Shown here piece by piece: positions 9,174 to 16,592 of a DNA stretch of 64,000 nucleotides (position 1 is its first letter; the number at the start of each line of letters is the position of its first letter). The stretch comes from an uncultured Oscillospiraceae bacterium (GTDB lineage Bacteria > Bacillota > Clostridia > Oscillospirales > Oscillospiraceae), in NCBI GenBank assembly GCA_944385485.1, contig CALWXL010000001.1, positions 1 through 64,000 of the forward strand. The letters are read 5' to 3'. A program made the position numbers and the translations under genes. Under the pieces are notes generated by a model. The model was not told the origin of the DNA. It saw only the letters and a list, made by a program, of their open reading frames with translations, and searched no databases.

Positions 9174-9815
9174 TTATGCTTCGATAAGAATGCTTCCTTT
9201 CGTGTTAAGCCCCGTAATTGTAACCTGATAAGTCCCAGATTGGGCAATCTCCAAGGTAAACTGGGATGTCTCCAAATTCTCATTTTGGTATATGGTTGTG
9301 CCATCTTCTTGTTGGATCACAGCCCCCAAGCTTCCCTCATCCACCTTCAAATCGATATTCAGGACATCTCCGACTTTTAGTCTCAAGGTGTGTGTAAAGG
9401 TCCCATTCAAAATCGAGTAATCCATGTCCAGTTCTCTGGAGTTGCTGGATCGATTCCCGTCAAATCGGGCACCACTTTGCAACATTTCTTCCATGGATCC
9501 CAGGTCCCAGTGAAAAAATGGGTCCAGGTCTGGGGCTTGACTCTGAGTCGCATCTGGCGTCATGGATGGCGAAAGAGTCGTCTCAGGCTCAGGGCTCACC
9601 ACGGCAACATTCTCTGACCGTGGTAAGCGATCACGGCAGGAGATCAAAGAGCCACTGCACACAATCATCCCACATACCAGAACCAGAGCCAGTAGGGGTG
9701 GGCGTTTCTTCTTCCACTGGCATAAATTGCGAATCCGCAGCCATGTCTCTCTACCGGACTTGGAAAAGGGGGCTGAAAATGGGGAGCAGGGTGGAACCGG
9801 CGGTCTAAGGCTCAT
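9174..9815 (-). CDS. Membrane-anchored protein of unknown function downstream of the M56/BlaI locus
   Basis: A 213-residue protein with a basic N-terminal region, one hydrophobic segment (around residues 42-60, ending in LISC), a Pro/Ser/Thr-rich linker, and a C-terminal domain predicted to be mostly beta-strand (about residues 130-213). It is either a single-pass membrane protein or, if processed, a lipoprotein-like protein facing outward. AAGGAGGTG precedes the ATG at 9815; an upstream in-frame extension is less likely. It is the last gene of an operon with BlaI, M56 and DUF1287 genes. The function is not recognised. Confidence 0.65.
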   Translation of the reverse strand: MSLRPPVPPCSPFSAPFSKSGRETWLRIRNLCQWKKKRPPLLALVLVCGMIVCSGSLISCRDRLPRSENVAVVSPEPETTLSPSMTPDATQSQAPDLDPFFHWDLGSMEEMLQSGARFDGNRSSNSRELDMDYSILNGTFTHTLRLKVGDVLNIDLKVDEGSLGAVIQQEDGTTIYQNENLETSQFTLEIAQSGTYQVTITGLNTKGSILIEA

Positions 9816-9835
9816 AAAAAGCACCTCCTTGTCTC

Positions 9836-10543
9836 TCACGGTTCACTCCAGGCCACCAGAACATTCTCCGGAACCTGGGATGCATCAAAACGATAATGGG
9901 CGACCACTTCAGACCGACCCAGATAGTCCTCTTCCCGTCGTAATTGTCCACCATTGTGGAGAATATAGGGGCGACCGTGCCGGTTGCGTAGGTCTGAGGT
10001 CATGCCAATATGTCTGCCTTCGTCAAAAATCACGATATCCCCGGGCTGCCACTGATCGATGTCGTCGATATCAGTGGTCAATTTCTGTCCATAAACTTCA
10101 AAGAATGCCCATAGATTTTTAACACGTCGGAAATCGATGTTGGGGTCCCGGTACTGAATCTGAGGATAGCGCTCAGGATATGCCTGCGCATCCCGGTCCA
10201 CCATATCTCGCAGAGAATATCCCGCCTCACGAAAAGCTCTCCATATCACATCGGTGCACACGCCCACATCCGGGGAGGGATAGCCTCCAGCCACATACTG
10301 TCCGTCATATACCGGGTGATTTTGGGCATCTTCTTTGGCACCCAGCAGGAAATCTGTGTAGTCGTCCACACCATTTTCGTTGAAATCAAAGGGGCTATGC
10401 ACCACTTCGATTCCAAACCGTTCCGGTCCATACGTCTTCTTTGGTAATACCCCGACATACTGCAACACCAAAACCAAAGCAACCACGCAGGCAATCCCAC
10501 CTAAGAGAAGCAATATCCGTTGCATTCTTCGCCCCATTGTCAT
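9836..10543 (-). CDS. DUF1287 (YijF-like) NlpC/P60-type putative cysteine hydrolase
   Basis: A 235-residue protein with an N-terminal membrane anchor (residues about 9-30) and a DUF1287 domain. The signature GVCTDVIWRAFREAGY carries the putative catalytic cysteine, and GRHIGMTSD plus LHNGG carry the histidine region, so it is likely a cell-surface peptidase or amidase, perhaps acting on peptidoglycan. Its first ATG (10543) overlaps the M56 stop; the ATG at 10537 is better spaced from AAAGGAG and may be the real start. Its place behind BlaI and an M56 peptidase suggests control by cell-wall stress. Confidence 0.75.
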   Translation of the reverse strand: MTMGRRMQRILLLLGGIACVVALVLVLQYVGVLPKKTYGPERFGIEVVHSPFDFNENGVDDYTDFLLGAKEDAQNHPVYDGQYVAGGYPSPDVGVCTDVIWRAFREAGYSLRDMVDRDAQAYPERYPQIQYRDPNIDFRRVKNLWAFFEVYGQKLTTDIDDIDQWQPGDIVIFDEGRHIGMTSDLRNRHGRPYILHNGGQLRREEDYLGRSEVVAHYRFDASQVPENVLVAWSEP

Positions 10544-11415
10544 TCACTCCTTTTTGGTACAACTTCCTTTCCTATGCTCATGCTGCTGCGTTGTGCTGCA
10601 CGGAGAATAGTCTCCCCATAGGCCCGATGCTGTTTCTGAGGCAGAACCTTCAGTGCAGTCTCGTCACAGGCTAGCTCCACATCCCGCTCCATCTGGTGCA
10701 CCATCCACCACATCAGCGGATTGAACCAATGGATGCTCAAAGTAAGTACCATGCACACCTTCAACCAGATATCCCTGCGTCGATGGTGGATCAACTCATG
10801 GAGCAAAGCATACTCCAGCATCTCATCTTCCTCCATATCAGCAGGAATCAACAGCACCGGGGCCCACACACCTGCCAACATGGGCACTGCAAGGCCCGGA
10901 CACCATAGCAGTTTGGGAACATGTCTGAGCCCCAGCCGGTCCGCCTGAGCCAAATAGCAGTCAATCACGATCTTATGATCTACCTCTGTGCCCCATCTGT
11001 GGAGATAGCGACGCAACCGTAGATGCGCCACGACACTCCACGCAAAAACCACAGCTGCCCCTAGTGCCCACACCATTGCCGCCCATCCCGACACGTCGGG
11101 TATCTTCCAAGAAGCATTCGAAACCTCCGGCTCCAGATTTGGCTCCCGGGAAACCTCCGCTTCCCACGGATTTGCATCCCCCTGTGCCGTCACCACCGGA
11201 GACTCCACCACAGGTGCAGGAATCTGGATGGGCGCAACTGCAACAGGTGGAAGGGGAGTAGGCAACATCATACGCAGGCACAGCAACGCCCACACCATGC
11301 ATCGCCAACGGGCTGCGTAACGAGAACGCGTCAGTCGTGCCAGTCCCATAAGCAAGAGCCCCACTGCACTTCCGCCTAACGAAAGGGTAACCAGGCTCAG
11401 CACAACATCATCCAT
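10540..11415 (-). CDS. M56-family membrane metallopeptidase (BlaR1/MecR1-like, no sensor domain)
   Basis: A 291-residue membrane protein with transmembrane segments near residues 5-22, 35-55, 110-130 and 220-245 and the zinc-protease motif HELIHH, followed by a conserved downstream region with CDE. It matches the N-terminal part of BlaR1/MecR1 but ends before any penicillin-binding sensor domain. In the family it transmits a signal by inactivating the BlaI-type repressor. The start at 11415 overlaps the blaI stop by 8 bases. The DUF1287 and membrane-protein genes downstream may supply the sensor or the output. Confidence 0.85.
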   Translation of the reverse strand: MDDVVLSLVTLSLGGSAVGLLLMGLARLTRSRYAARWRCMVWALLCLRMMLPTPLPPVAVAPIQIPAPVVESPVVTAQGDANPWEAEVSREPNLEPEVSNASWKIPDVSGWAAMVWALGAAVVFAWSVVAHLRLRRYLHRWGTEVDHKIVIDCYLAQADRLGLRHVPKLLWCPGLAVPMLAGVWAPVLLIPADMEEDEMLEYALLHELIHHRRRDIWLKVCMVLTLSIHWFNPLMWWMVHQMERDVELACDETALKVLPQKQHRAYGETILRAAQRSSMSIGKEVVPKRSE

Positions 11416-11782
11416 GATTCCCCCCACCCAGCTCATCCAACAAAGAACGCAGCTCCGCCACATCTTTGTCCGTCAGCCCTCCCTTGGCCAAGGCTGCTAC
11501 AAAGTTCCGCGGGGAACTGTCATATAGCTTCGTCAAAATCGAACGGCTGTCAAAAGCGCGGTAGTCCTCTTGACTGACCAGCGGTGTATATCGATTGAGC
11601 TTTCCATCGCGTCGGGCTGTCACAAACCCTTTTTCCTGCAAGCGAGTTAAATAGGTATTCACAGTGTTGGAAGCAAGGCCCAAAGGCGCTAAAGCCTCTT
11701 CCAGCTGCGCCCGACTGGTGTCGGGACCGGATGCCCAAAGAGCCTTCATCACTTCCAACTCACTGTCTGGCAATCGCTTCAT
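11408..11782 (-). CDS. blaI: BlaI/MecI/CopY-family repressor
   Basis: A 124-residue winged-helix repressor. The N-terminus MKRLPDSELEVMKALW is typical of the family, followed by the recognition region (LASNTVNTYLTRLQEKGFV) and a C-terminal dimerisation segment. The start chosen is the ATG at 11782, where family similarity begins; a TTG at 11800 lies in the operator and lacks a ribosome site. A palindrome just upstream is the likely self-operator. The partner is the M56 peptidase, with which it overlaps. Confidence 0.88.
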   Translation of the reverse strand: MKRLPDSELEVMKALWASGPDTSRAQLEEALAPLGLASNTVNTYLTRLQEKGFVTARRDGKLNRYTPLVSQEDYRAFDSRSILTKLYDSSPRNFVAALAKGGLTDKDVAELRSLLDELGGGNHG

Positions 11783-11794
11783 CTTTTTCACCAA

Positions 11795-11832
11795 CTTCAA
11801 GTGTAGTAGATATCTATATACTACACTTGAAG
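11795..11832. promoter_or_regulatory. BlaI-type operator palindrome
   Basis: Perfect 14-bp inverted repeats (CTTCAAGTGTAGTA and TACTACACTTGAAG) with a 10-base AT-rich spacer, starting 13 bases upstream of the blaI ATG. The TACTAC/GTAGTA core resembles known BlaI/MecI operators. It lies between blaI and the divergent gene upstream of the recombinase, so it could affect both. Confidence 0.75.
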
Positions 11833-11916
11833 TAGATGCGTGTCAAGGCTGATTGGACCATTTGCAGCAAAGGACACCCCCTTTCTGCATATAGCAGAAA
11901 GCAGGGAGGTGTGAAT

Positions 11917-12114
11917 TTGAAAGCTAAATTCGTTCAACTTCACCATATCGAGCACGACGGGCCTGTGACTGCGGAACGATGTGGGCTATTCTGGCATGCT
12001 CTACACACAGGGCTTCTGCTTGCCCTGCAAGAGCACAAGGTTCTGGACGATGAAACATGCCGGAACGCCCTGGAGCGCATGGAAAAGCAGACAAGGAGGA
12101 AGGGGAAGCAATGA
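11917..12114 (+). CDS. Small protein upstream of the serine recombinase; candidate accessory or directionality factor
   Basis: A 65-residue charged protein from a TTG start, 7 bases after GGGAGG. Its C-terminal half (LLALQEHKVLDDETCRNAL) resembles the short SHOCT-like helical pair found in small proteins next to recombinases. The stop overlaps the recombinase ATG (ATGA), so both are made together. A short hairpin (11881-11901, CTTTCTGC and complement) sits just before the ribosome site. A role as recombination directionality factor is an inference from position alone. Confidence 0.6.
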   Translation: MKAKFVQLHHIEHDGPVTAERCGLFWHALHTGLLLALQEHKVLDDETCRNALERMEKQTRRKGKQ

Positions 12115-13622
12115 CGTATGTAGCCAGCTACTGTCGTGTATCCACGGACAAGGAGGATCAGGCCAATTCTTTTGCCGCGCAGCAACGCTATTTCACCCAA
12201 TACATCTCCGCGCACCCTCAATGGCAGCTATACGCCGTCTATGCAGACCAGGGAATCACTGGAACCAGCGCCAGGAAGCGCCCCCAATTTCAGAACATGA
12301 TCCGGGATGCCCAGGAGGGAAAATTCCAGCTGATTCTCACCAAAGAAGTCAGTCGCTTTTCCCGCAACCTGCTGGACACCATCGCCTACACCAGAACGTT
12401 GAAGGCCCTGGGGGTGTCTGTTGTTTTTCTCACCGACGGCATCAACACCCAAGACCCTGATGCCGAGCTGCGGTTGTCTATTATGGCCTCCATTGCCCAG
12501 GAGGAGAGCCGCAAGATCTCTGCCCGCGTGAAATGGGGGCAGGCCCGGCAGATGGAGAAAGGCGTGGTGTTTGGTCGCTCCATGTTAGGCTACGATGTCA
12601 CCGGCGGAAAGGTCGTTGTCAACCCGGCTGGGGCCAAACTGGTGCAGCGCATTTTCCATATGTACGGCGTAGAACAGCTTGGAACCACGCAAATTGCCCG
12701 TATTCTGCAACAGGAAGGTATACTTACACGCTCCGGAAACCCCTATTGGAGCCCTGGAACCATTGTCAAAATCCTGAAAAACGAAAAATATGTAGGAGAC
12801 TTGGTGCAGAAAAAAAGTTATACTCCCGACTATCTCACCCATCAAAAGAAAGCAAACCACGGGGATGAGCCACTGATCTCGATAGCAAATCATCACACTC
12901 CCATCATCTCTAGGGAGCTGTGGGAGCATGTGCAAAAGGAGCTAAAGCTCCGCAGCAAGATGTCCCAAGGGGGTCATTCTGTTTGCCATGCTTTATCCGG
13001 CAAGATTCGCTGCGGGGCGTGTGGCAGCGCTTTTGTGGCCCGTCAAAAAAGATCATCAAATGGCCGCATAAGCTTGCGTTGGGGCTGCTCCAAGGCAGTC
13101 CGGTTCGGCTCGTCCCCGGCACATGATGAGGGATGCAGCATCGGCCGTTTGCTGAGAGATGATGATGCCAAACACATGGTATGCCAGGCGTTGACTGCAC
13201 TGGATTTGGATCGAGAGGCACTTCTCGCCGAGCTCACCTCTTACTTAGGCGAGGACGCAGAATACCCCAGCCAGACGAAGTTAGAAGGGGAGAGCGCCCA
13301 CCTTCGCCAAAAGAAAGAGGCAGTGATGGACGCCTATTTTTCCGGGCACATCACAGTACAAGAGATGCAGGAGATGAAAGCCCGTTACCAAAGGGAACTG
13401 GACTTTGTCCATGCGCAATTGCAGCAGAACCTCCCAGCAACACGCCATGTCAGAGTACAGAAGGCAACCCAAACAGCTTCCTCTATTTTATACGGAAAAA
13501 TGGAGAGTGAAGTGTTTTTCAAAACGTTGGTGGAGCAGATTACTGTATTCCCAGACCGACACCTGGAGTTAGAGCTATGCGGTCTACCCCAGATCTTTCA
13601 TTTTCGCGATGAGATCGGATAA
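12111..13622 (+). CDS. Large serine recombinase (site-specific integrase/excisionase)
   Basis: A 503-residue recombinase. The resolvase domain (residues 1-150) carries the catalytic serine S11 in YCRVSTDKEDQ and the conserved arginines of the active site (VSRFSRN, QEESRKIS). The Recombinase domain follows (about 165-290), then a zinc ribbon (CGACG with later cysteines, about 300-345) and a coiled-coil region near 400-440. The ATG at 12111 follows AAGGAGG; a longer frame upstream is not needed. It is the only site-specific recombinase inside the interrupted cotJC segment and the obvious candidate to act on the two att sites, as SpoIVCA does for the sigK skin element. Confidence 0.92.
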   Translation: MTYVASYCRVSTDKEDQANSFAAQQRYFTQYISAHPQWQLYAVYADQGITGTSARKRPQFQNMIRDAQEGKFQLILTKEVSRFSRNLLDTIAYTRTLKALGVSVVFLTDGINTQDPDAELRLSIMASIAQEESRKISARVKWGQARQMEKGVVFGRSMLGYDVTGGKVVVNPAGAKLVQRIFHMYGVEQLGTTQIARILQQEGILTRSGNPYWSPGTIVKILKNEKYVGDLVQKKSYTPDYLTHQKKANHGDEPLISIANHHTPIISRELWEHVQKELKLRSKMSQGGHSVCHALSGKIRCGACGSAFVARQKRSSNGRISLRWGCSKAVRFGSSPAHDEGCSIGRLLRDDDAKHMVCQALTALDLDREALLAELTSYLGEDAEYPSQTKLEGESAHLRQKKEAVMDAYFSGHITVQEMQEMKARYQRELDFVHAQLQQNLPATRHVRVQKATQTASSILYGKMESEVFFKTLVEQITVFPDRHLELELCGLPQIFHFRDEIG

Positions 13623-13628
13623 CACATC

Positions 13629-13657
13629 TTGCCTCTCCATCCCATTGGGACTATAAT
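13629..13657 (+). promoter_or_regulatory. Sigma-A promoter of the alkylation-repair genes
   Basis: TTGCCT, 17 bases, perfect TATAAT, 30 bases before the ATG at 13688. Confidence 0.7.
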
Positions 13658-13687
13658 GGAATCATCCAGTTCTGAAGGGGTGAGCGC

Positions 13688-14371
13688 ATGGACATTCCCA
13701 TCACACAGCAACTCTTTGCTCTGCAAGACATATCCTATCAGCAATTTCAGTGCAAGCTGATGCCCACCGTCTCTCCCGATTTGGTTATCGGAGTTCGAAT
13801 GCCAGCCCTGCGAAAGCTTGCCAAACGGCTGCGGCACACCAGAGCCGGGGAGGCATTCCTCACTCAACTGCCCCATACTTATTACGAGGAGAACAACTTG
13901 CACGGGCTGTTGCTGTGCGAAAAAAGCAACTATGCGCTTACAGTAGCCGAGCTCAACCGTTTTCTTCCTTACGTAGACAACTGGGCCACCTGCGACCTGT
14001 TAAACCCCAAGGCATTTCAAAGACATCCCGAAGCACTGCCCAGCCAGATCTGGGAATGGCTCCAGAGCTCGCATACCTACACAGTTCGATTTGGACTCGG
14101 CACACTCCTTCGCCTGTACCTTGATGCATATTTTCATCCTATGTATCTGGAGTGGGCAGCCCAAGTACGTGGAGATGACTACTATGTGCAGATGATGGTA
14201 GCCTGGTATTTCGCGGAGGCACTGGTCAAACAGCCAGAGCGTGCCATCCCGTACCTCACCGAACATCGACTTCCTCCATGGATTCACAATAAAACCATTC
14301 AAAAGGCAGTGGAAAGCTATCGCATTTCCCCAGAACAAAAGGCATACCTGCGTACTCTACGGAGAAAATGA
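13688..14371 (+). CDS. AlkD-like DNA alkylation repair protein (HEAT-repeat glycosylase)
   Basis: A 227-residue all-helical protein of the DNA alkylation repair (AlkC/AlkD) superfamily, which removes positively charged alkylated bases. Family marks include GVRMPALRKLAKRL near the N-terminus, YVDNWATCDLL in the middle, and the conserved tryptophan- and aspartate-rich central region. AAGGGGTG precedes the ATG. It starts a run of three plus-strand genes that ends with a methyltransferase repairing O6-alkylguanine, so the run looks like an alkylation-damage unit. Confidence 0.88.
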   Translation: MDIPITQQLFALQDISYQQFQCKLMPTVSPDLVIGVRMPALRKLAKRLRHTRAGEAFLTQLPHTYYEENNLHGLLLCEKSNYALTVAELNRFLPYVDNWATCDLLNPKAFQRHPEALPSQIWEWLQSSHTYTVRFGLGTLLRLYLDAYFHPMYLEWAAQVRGDDYYVQMMVAWYFAEALVKQPERAIPYLTEHRLPPWIHNKTIQKAVESYRISPEQKAYLRTLRRK

Positions 14372-14408
14372 AAGCATTCCCCACACGTACAACGTAAAAG
14401 GAGATTAT

Positions 14409-14816
14409 ATGATGAGAATTGCAGTCACTTATGAAAGCGGAAATATTTTTCAGCATTTTGGCCACACCCAGCAGTTCAAACTGTACGATGTGGAAGACGG
14501 TTCTATCACGAACACCCAGGTCGTCAACACCAATGGAAGCGGCCACGGTGCTTTGGTAGCGATTCTCTCGGACTGGAAGGTGGACACACTGATCTGCGAC
14601 GGTATTGGTGGCGGAGCTCAAAATGCCCTGGCTGCAGCAAATATTCAAGTCTATGGGGGAGTTTCCGGCCGTGCAGATGAAGCCGTGCAGGCACTGTTGA
14701 CCCAAACCCTGGCCTATGATCCCAATGTCCAGTGCAATCACCACGGGGAACATGATCATCATGATCACTCTTGTGAAGATCATCAGTGTGGCGGGCACTG
14801 CTCCCATCATTCCTAA
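14409..14816 (+). CDS. NifX/NifB-C-terminal-like (dinitrogenase iron-molybdenum cofactor) protein with His/Cys tail
   Basis: A 135-residue protein. Residues 1-105 form the NifX/NafY-like RNase-H fold (MRIAVTYESG, QHFGHTQQFKLYDV, CDGIGGGAQNAL) found in many anaerobes outside nitrogen fixation. The last 30 residues are very rich in His, Asp and Cys and probably bind metal. Two ATGs in tandem (14409 and 14412) follow GGAG. Such proteins are thought to handle Fe-S or other metal clusters; the exact role is unknown. It sits between the two alkylation-repair genes. Confidence 0.85.
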   Translation: MMRIAVTYESGNIFQHFGHTQQFKLYDVEDGSITNTQVVNTNGSGHGALVAILSDWKVDTLICDGIGGGAQNALAAANIQVYGGVSGRADEAVQALLTQTLAYDPNVQCNHHGEHDHHDHSCEDHQCGGHCSHHS

Positions 14817-14818
14817 TC

Positions 14819-15301
14819 ATGTTCGCCATCTATCGCTTCCCCTGCGGCACATTTCGCGTGGAAGAGGAAGGGGGACGTATCGTCTCTCTGACCTCCTTGC
14901 CCATTCCACCAACCGATCGAGGGACGCCTACATCCTTGACGGATGAACTGGCCCGCCAAATGGGCGAATATTTTCAAGGGCTACGGACAACTTTTCAAAT
15001 TCCATACGCCCTACACGGCACCCCGTTTCAAAAGAGGGTTTGGGCCGCTTTATGCGACATTCCATATGGCCAAACCCGCAGTTATCGGGATATCGCACAG
15101 AGCATAGGTAACCCACGTGCATATCGAGCTGTGGGTATGGCAAACCACCGAAATCCCATGATGCTTTTGGTGCCTTGTCACCGGGTAATTGGTGCAGATG
15201 GATCTTTGGGTGGCTATGCAGGTGGCGTTAACTTGAAAGCATTTTTGCTGCAATTGGAAAAAGATGTATCATGTAAAACATCAGGCAATCGGAACTTCTG
15301 A
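14819..15301 (+). CDS. ogt: Methylated-DNA--protein-cysteine S-methyltransferase
   Basis: A 160-residue suicide methyltransferase that takes alkyl groups from O6-alkylguanine onto its own cysteine. The active-site motif VPCHRVIG and the helix-turn-helix region (GNPRAYRAVGMANHRNP) are intact. The ATG at 14819 comes 3 bases after the previous stop and has no clear ribosome site, which suggests translational coupling to the NifX-like gene. The stop codon lies in the loop of a terminator hairpin. Confidence 0.92.
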   Translation: MFAIYRFPCGTFRVEEEGGRIVSLTSLPIPPTDRGTPTSLTDELARQMGEYFQGLRTTFQIPYALHGTPFQKRVWAALCDIPYGQTRSYRDIAQSIGNPRAYRAVGMANHRNPMMLLVPCHRVIGADGSLGGYAGGVNLKAFLLQLEKDVSCKTSGNRNF

Positions 15302-15317
15302 TTGCCTGATGTTTTGT
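15276..15317 (+). terminator. Terminator overlapping the end of ogt
   Basis: AAACATCAGGCAATC and GATTGCCTGATGTTTTG form a 14-bp stem whose loop holds the ogt stop codon; a T-rich tail follows. Confidence 0.8.
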
Positions 15318-15394
15318 TCATAATTTATATCTAGATTTCGTCACACAAATGGGGTACACTGAGCCCATTCTAAGAGAAAGGGGTTGAGCCCCCG

Positions 15395-16090
15395 GTGAAA
15401 CTTCTACTTCGAATTACTAAAATCATCGCTTGCGTTTTGGTTGCCTGTTTTGTATTGGGGCTGGCTTCCGTATTGGCCATCAATGCTCGGGTGGTATCCG
15501 TGGGGAAGGGGCGGTTGCTTACAGCCCAAGAAGCGGCACAGTTGGAAGGTGTAGATTGCGTCTTAGTCTTGGGCTGTCAGGTCAAGGCGGACGGAACACC
15601 CAGTTTGATGTTGAAAGACCGGCTGGATCGAGGCATTGAGCTGTATCAGTTGGGAGCTGCACCCAAGTTGCTGATGAGTGGAGATCATGGACAACCAGAC
15701 TATGACGAAGTGGGAACCATGAAGCAATATGCTATGGATGCCGGAGTCCCATCTTCTGACGTGTTTATGGATCATGCCGGATTCTCCACCTATGAAAGTA
15801 TGTATCGGGCTAAAGAAGTTTTCCAGGCCCATAAGATCATCATTGTCTCTCAGGAATATCACCTGTATCGTGCCATCTATATCGCCCAGGCCCTGGGATT
15901 GGACGCCTACGGTGTAGCGGCAGACGGACAGGATTATGCCGGTCAATGGAGTCGAGACATTCGGGAAGTGTTAGCCCGAGTGAAAGACTTTCTTACTTCC
16001 ATCTGGCAGCCACAACCCACCTACTTGGGTGAGGCTGTACCTGTCAGCGGAGATGGAAATGTCACCAATGAAAATGAGTTGACAAATTAA
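15395..16090 (+). CDS. SanA/YdcF-like membrane protein (DUF218, ElyC family)
   Basis: A 231-residue protein with an N-terminal membrane segment (residues 5-29) followed by a DUF218 Rossmann-like domain (VDCVLVLGCQVKADGTPS, SGDHG, STYESM, VSQEYHL). Relatives (SanA, ElyC, YdcF) are linked to envelope and peptidoglycan precursor metabolism. GTG start after AAGGGG. It is monocistronic; the region around 15355 has a weak promoter-like TACACT, not convincing on its own. Confidence 0.85.
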   Translation: MKLLLRITKIIACVLVACFVLGLASVLAINARVVSVGKGRLLTAQEAAQLEGVDCVLVLGCQVKADGTPSLMLKDRLDRGIELYQLGAAPKLLMSGDHGQPDYDEVGTMKQYAMDAGVPSSDVFMDHAGFSTYESMYRAKEVFQAHKIIIVSQEYHLYRAIYIAQALGLDAYGVAADGQDYAGQWSRDIREVLARVKDFLTSIWQPQPTYLGEAVPVSGDGNVTNENELTN

Positions 16091-16190
16091 GCAAAATCAG
16101 GAGCGACATGCCTTAATAAGACATCTCGCTCCTGCTGCATTATCTGTGGATTACTCAGTGGGGGATTTGCACTAAAGGGTCCGGGAGAAA

Positions 16191-16231
16191 TAAAAAGTAG
16201 AGTACCCGTAATCATTACGAGTACTCTACCT
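16191..16231 (-). terminator. Terminator copy 1 (tRNA fragment side)
   Basis: Stem GTAGAGTACCCGTAAT with ATTACGAGTACTCTAC (one mismatch), followed on the minus strand by TTTTTA. It is nearly identical to the terminator at 16334-16372. Confidence 0.8.
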
Positions 16232-16232
16232 G

Positions 16233-16330
16233 GTCCGAGTGACAGGACTTGAACCTATGGCCCCCAGAGCTGACGCTCTGTGCGCCATAAGGCGGCGGAT
16301 TTCAATGCAAGAGGCCGCAGGTTCCGGTAG
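16233..16330 (-). pseudogene. tRNA-derived mosaic: copy of the tRNA-Pro 3' end joined to other tRNA-like pieces
   Basis: Bases 16233-16258 match the last 26 bases of tRNA-Pro (16374-16399), including the encoded CCA. Upstream (minus strand) the sequence can fold an anticodon-like arm (CAGAG...CTCTG) but gives no standard cloverleaf. Bases 16309-16325 (AAGAGGCCGCAGGTTC) repeat the tRNA-Pro variable/T-arm segment in inverted orientation. It is most likely a rearranged, non-functional relic. Confidence 0.55.
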
Positions 16331-16333
16331 AAA

Positions 16334-16372
16334 CAAAAAATAGAGTACCCGTAGTCATTACGAGTACTCTAC
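16334..16372 (-). terminator. Terminator of tRNA-Pro (copy 2)
   Basis: TAGAGTACTCGTAATG pairs with CTACGGGTACTCTA on the minus strand, followed by six T, directly after the CCA end of tRNA-Pro. Confidence 0.88.
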
Positions 16373-16373
16373 T

Positions 16374-16451
16374 TGGTCCGAGTGACAGGACTTGAACCTG
16401 CGGCCTCTTGACCCCCAGTCAAGCGCGATACCAAACTTCGCCACACCCGGA
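16374..16451 (-). tRNA. tRNA-Pro (anticodon GGG)
   Basis: 78 bases including an encoded CCA. The acceptor stem TCCGGGT/ACTCGGA pairs with one G-T. The anticodon arm CTTGA-CTGGGGG-TCAAG gives anticodon GGG, and the T-arm GCAGG-TTCAAGT-CCTGT is standard. It lies inside the cotJC-interrupting element. Confidence 0.92.
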
Positions 16452-16482
16452 TATTTTGTTTCGTGGTCGATCGACCTTAGCT

Positions 16483-16511
16483 ATATTAGCATACCAGATT
16501 TAAAAATGCAA
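16483..16511 (-). promoter_or_regulatory. Promoter of tRNA-Pro
   Basis: On the minus strand: TTGCAT, 17 bases, TAATAT, ending 31 bases before the mature 5' end. Confidence 0.7.
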
Positions 16512-16551
16512 GAGGAAATTTCATTTTCTTTCGAAAATTTTTGTTTCCCCG

Positions 16552-16589
16552 TGGGAGCGGTGGATGGAGGCCCCATCCACCGCTCCCAT
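16552..16589 (-). terminator. Hairpin at the end of the carbamoyltransferase operon
   Basis: A perfect 15-bp GC-rich stem (GGGAGCGGTGGATGG and complement) starts 3 bases after the last stop codon. No T-run follows directly, so it may terminate weakly or protect the 3' end. Confidence 0.6.
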
Positions 16590-16592
16590 CGT

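Larger units (their letters stand above)
16091..16592. other. Intergenic region with tRNA-Pro, tRNA-derived fragments and duplicated terminators
   Basis: About 500 bases without a protein gene. It holds a weak stem at 16098-16134 after the DUF218 gene, a partial tRNA-like copy near 16233-16330, two near-identical terminator hairpins, an intact tRNA-Pro with its promoter, and a GC-rich hairpin (16552-16589) that marks the end of the minus-strand operon to the right. Confidence 0.8.

Noticed and set aside
11860..11916. Sigma-K-like promoter (CATATAGCA) before the recombinase operon
   Set aside because: The -10 match is imperfect, the matching -35 is missing at the right distance, and it lies in a small hairpin.
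16233..16330. Second functional tRNA gene
   Set aside because: Only the 3' end matches a tRNA; no complete cloverleaf with a 7-base anticodon loop could be drawn.
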